From the NCBI GenBank assembly GCA_022820485.1, contig JAJEFJ010000071.1:62001-126000 (forward strand): a DNA stretch of 64,000 bases. Direction: 5' to 3'. Position 1 is the first letter of the stretch; every line of letters starts with the position of its first letter. This stretch comes from Candidatus Latescibacterota bacterium. GTDB taxonomy: Bacteria; Latescibacterota; UBA2968; UBA8231. The notes beneath the pieces are model-generated. The model made no database searches. It had not been told where the DNA came from and worked only from the letters and a program-made list of their open reading frames with translations. A program made the position numbers and the translations under genes. Positions 61,765 through 64,000 of this stretch are shown here, in pieces.

Positions 61765-62800
61765 GCACGACCCCCAGCGCCTCGGCTGGCGACTCGACGA
61801 GCACATCGACGGCCGCGGTGATTTCCTCAAGCGCAAACTCGTGGGTATAAAGCGGTTGGACGCGCAGCTTCCCAGCGGCCATGGCGCGCAGGCACTCGGC
61901 TAGGTTGCGCTGTGTCGGCCATTCGACGAAAACCTCGGGATACACTTGGCCGCGCTCGTATGCGGGGTCGTGATAACCAGGGCCGGTGCGCGCCGCACTC
62001 CGCACATCCACGTTGCCCAGCGCGGACCCAAAGCCGTGCGTTATCTGCGCTCCTCCCACGAGGACAATGCGCCCCATGCGATGCGTATCCGGCGCTTGCT
62101 TTAGGCTCTGATAGATGGTTTCCAAGGCATCGCTGGCATCGCCGCCAAAGGCGATGACGCCAAAATCCATGCCATACCCTTGGGTAAACTCCCCGGCCTG
62201 CTCGACTACATCCTGCCCGGCCGGATCAGCGACGCGCTCTATGCCCACCTGCCGGGCCATGTCTCGACGGCGCGCAAAGCGATCCACTCCCAAGACATGG
62301 CAGCCGCTTAGCTGGGCGAATTGGGCCGTGAACTGGCCGACTAAGCCCAACCCGACCACGATCCCGTTTTCCCCGTACAAAGGAGCTGTGCGGCGCACTG
62401 CGTGTAACCCGGTCGCTGCCAGATGCACAGACGCGGCCTCGACAAAGCTAACGCCCTCGGGTATGGCCACGCACAAGTTCTGCGGCACACAGACCCAATC
62501 AGCGTGCAGGGCGTATCCGCCCCCCATACAGGCCACGCCCTGCCCTACTTCGAATTGCTCTACGCCAGCCCCAACCTCCTCGACGACACCGGCGTTGGTA
62601 TAGCCAAAGGGGCGCGGTGGCCGATCGGGTTGGGGATTTTTCCGCATGGCCCCCACCCTCCCCAGTTCGGTCCCTGGGCTGATCAACGAAGCCTCCACCC
62701 GCACCTTTACCTCGCCGGGGCCGAGGGCAGGCATAGTTTCCGCTAGACATACCCCCTGACCGCGGCCATCAATAGCCGCAACTTTCCGCTGCATAAGCAC
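61745..62800 (-). CDS. Medium-chain dehydrogenase/reductase (zinc alcohol dehydrogenase-like)
   Basis: The 351-residue protein has the GroES-like catalytic domain (LGPGEVKVRVEASLISPGTELG, FGYTNAGVVEEVGAGVEQFEVGQGV) and a Rossmann domain with GLGLVGQFTAQ and VLGVDRF for NAD(P). The usual catalytic zinc cysteine/histidine pair (GHE) is not seen, and structural-zinc cysteines are absent, so it may be a zinc-free member. The substrate is unknown. The start has AAGGAGG upstream. Confidence 0.87.
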   Translation of the reverse strand: MLMQRKVAAIDGRGQGVCLAETMPALGPGEVKVRVEASLISPGTELGRVGAMRKNPQPDRPPRPFGYTNAGVVEEVGAGVEQFEVGQGVACMGGGYALHADWVCVPQNLCVAIPEGVSFVEAASVHLAATGLHAVRRTAPLYGENGIVVGLGLVGQFTAQFAQLSGCHVLGVDRFARRRDMARQVGIERVADPAGQDVVEQAGEFTQGYGMDFGVIAFGGDASDALETIYQSLKQAPDTHRMGRIVLVGGAQITHGFGSALGNVDVRSAARTGPGYHDPAYERGQVYPEVFVEWPTQRNLAECLRAMAAGKLRVQPLYTHEFALEEITAAVDVLVESPAEALGVVLRPARQ

Positions 62801-62896
62801 CTCCTTATCATGCTGGTTGCGCCTTCGTAGGCTGCTATATTACTTAGTATATATGGTTTTTAGTTCTCTTGTGCCTATCGCGCCATTCGAGGTCCT

Positions 62897-63664
62897 GTGA
62901 ATATCATCATTGCGACCATTTTAGGAGGCGTCGTCTTGGTGTGGGGCGGGTTTTTGGGTCTGCTTCGCATCGCGGACCCCTTCGAGCGCAAACACGTGCT
63001 GATTCTCGCTACGTACACCACCGTCGTCGTCGGCTGTGTCATGGGCTTGGTGCTCTTTATCAATCACGATCGCCAAAAGGAACACCGCTATCAGCTAGAG
63101 ACGCAAATGGAGGACTTCTCCAATCGCCTTTCCGAACTGAGCACCCGGCTCATCGGTCAGCTAGAAGAAAAAGCCAATCTGACCGCCTCTGAATTCGAGA
63201 TCCGCACCCACTTGCAAAACGAAAAGGAGCACCACGAGCGCACCCGCAACCAACTAGCAACCCAAATAGAGCGCAACAACTCGCTGGAAAGCAAAATGAA
63301 ATCCGAGCGCACAGAGCGGCTGCGCTACCAAGCTGATACTGACCGCAAGCTCGAAGAACGCTTTCAGCAGGAGGACTTGCGCTACCAAAACCTCGCCGAT
63401 ACCCAAAAGCGATCCTTGGCGAGCGTACAGGCGCAATTTGGCCCCCTGCAAAACAAGCTGACCCGTCTGCAAGAACAAGCCGCGACCTTGCAGCGCAATC
63501 AGCAGGCGGTCATAGACAAAATCGCCGCCGCCCGCGAGACTCAAACGCTCTCAGTCCAAAAACTCGACGCGCTCGCCCGCAGCCTGAGTGCCCTGTACAA
63601 CGACTTGAGTCAAACTATGGCCCAAGTCGATAGCCTATATCGCAGAACATCGCCAACGCCTTAA
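62897..63664 (+). CDS. Membrane-anchored coiled-coil protein
   Basis: A GTG after GAGG starts a 255-residue protein with two membrane helices (about residues 4-22 and 33-53) and then a long coiled coil (residues 60-250; RTHLQNEKEHHERTRNQLATQIERN, LTRLQEQAATLQRNQQAV). The organisation suggests an envelope- or division-linked scaffold; no family is recognised. It is followed 10 bases later by another coiled-coil gene. Confidence 0.75.
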   Translation: MNIIIATILGGVVLVWGGFLGLLRIADPFERKHVLILATYTTVVVGCVMGLVLFINHDRQKEHRYQLETQMEDFSNRLSELSTRLIGQLEEKANLTASEFEIRTHLQNEKEHHERTRNQLATQIERNNSLESKMKSERTERLRYQADTDRKLEERFQQEDLRYQNLADTQKRSLASVQAQFGPLQNKLTRLQEQAATLQRNQQAVIDKIAAARETQTLSVQKLDALARSLSALYNDLSQTMAQVDSLYRRTSPTP

Positions 63665-63674
63665 GGAGCTGACA

Positions 63675-64000
63675 ATGAAACGCACCCTCATCCCTTTCAC
63701 CATCCTGTTCCTTGTTGCTTGTACCGATAAAGAGCAAGAGATGCTCCTCCTCCAATTGCAAAGCGACATGGTCCGCGCCAACGCCGCCATTGACTCGCTG
63801 ACCTACTCGCTCGATGACTCCAACCGCTTGCTCGACAACATGCGGGCGCAAGTAGATAGCACCCAACAGGTCAACGACAAACTCCTCGAAAACGTGCAGA
63901 AGCTCAACAAGGAACTGCGGCACTGGAGTAAACTAGCCACCGAATACAAGCAAAGTAATGAGCAGTTAAAGCGCGAAATCGAGCAGCTACGGCGGGAAAA
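63675..64000 (+). CDS. Coiled-coil lipoprotein (runs off the window)
   Basis: The ATG at 63675 follows AAGGAG. The first 15 residues are a lipoprotein signal (Lys2, Arg3, hydrophobic run, LVAC lipobox with Cys16). At least 90 residues of heptad repeats follow (LLQLQSDMVRANAAIDSLTYSL, LLENVQKLNKELRHW, LKREIEQLRRE). The frame is open to base 64000. It is the likely partner or operon mate of the coiled-coil membrane protein before it. Confidence 0.8.
   Translation, partial: MKRTLIPFTILFLVACTDKEQEMLLLQLQSDMVRANAAIDSLTYSLDDSNRLLDNMRAQVDSTQQVNDKLLENVQKLNKELRHWSKLATEYKQSNEQLKREIEQLRRE

Overview
The window is a gene-dense bacterial chromosome segment of fairly high G+C. It carries no IS element, no CRISPR array, no rRNA and no recognisable prophage. 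The core genes (hemL, gcvP/gcvT, clpP, clpX, a sigma-70 factor, smpB, rph, holA, trxA) are chromosomal housekeeping genes. Alternative complex III next to an A2-type caa3 oxidase, FlgD-like secretion tails, ASPIC/UnbV and FG-GAP proteins, paired YmfF/YmfH-like M16 peptidases and many small Gfo/Idh, enolase-superfamily and sugar-isomerase genes suggest an aerobic, uncultured-type Gram-negative lineage near the FCB/Latescibacterota-like bacteria. That placement is inference from gene content, not a phylogenetic result.

1-27 kb is mostly minus-strand housekeeping. In order it holds a cytidylyltransferase-like gene, a SPOR lipoprotein, hemL, a degenerate THUMP protein, two M16 peptidase homologues, trmJ (plus), gmd, gcvP, gcvT, coaE, divergent clpP, an EpmA/LysRS-like ligase, clpX, a cold-shock-domain protein, an AI-2E permease with an inserted Ig-like domain, a cNMP-binding protein, trxA, holA, small membrane and lipoprotein genes, a YihY-type protein, a HisN-like phosphatase, a TIM-barrel isomerase, a sigma factor with a small gene behind it, rph, a DnaC-like ATPase and smpB. 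Stop and start codons often overlap, so most of these are translationally coupled operons.

26.4-28.7 kb has tRNA-Leu(CAG), a VOC protein, a DUF815 AAA ATPase and tRNA-Arg(CCT). 28.8-41.1 kb is one plus-strand respiratory operon: alternative complex III (actA-actF), a small membrane protein, a Sco copper chaperone and cytochrome caa3 oxidase subunits II, I, III and IV. Together they would move electrons from quinol through haem c to oxygen.

41.2-44.7 kb is an accessory island: an MntA-like nucleotidyltransferase whose HEPN partner survives only as a 20-codon stub, a GIY-YIG protein that starts inside that stub, a uracil-DNA-glycosylase-like protein, an orphan unknown and a PIN/antitoxin pair. 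44.7-49.1 kb has a lone Cpn10-like protein, a DUF362 protein, a TolC-type protein, a glutaredoxin, a DHH phosphoesterase and tRNA-Lys(TTT).

49.1-62.8 kb is devoted to sugars, sugar acids and secreted proteins: a discoidin/FlgD-tail protein, a rhamnonate-dehydratase-like enzyme flanked by two short enolase-superfamily N-terminal remnants, two Gfo/Idh oxidoreductases, an FG-GAP/UnbV protein, a TIM-barrel isomerase, an MFS transporter, a creatininase-family amidohydrolase and an MDR dehydrogenase. A lower-G+C patch at about 55.0-57.2 kb (CoiA-like protein, small membrane protein, VapBC) looks acquired. The window ends in two coiled-coil envelope genes, the last of which runs off the end.
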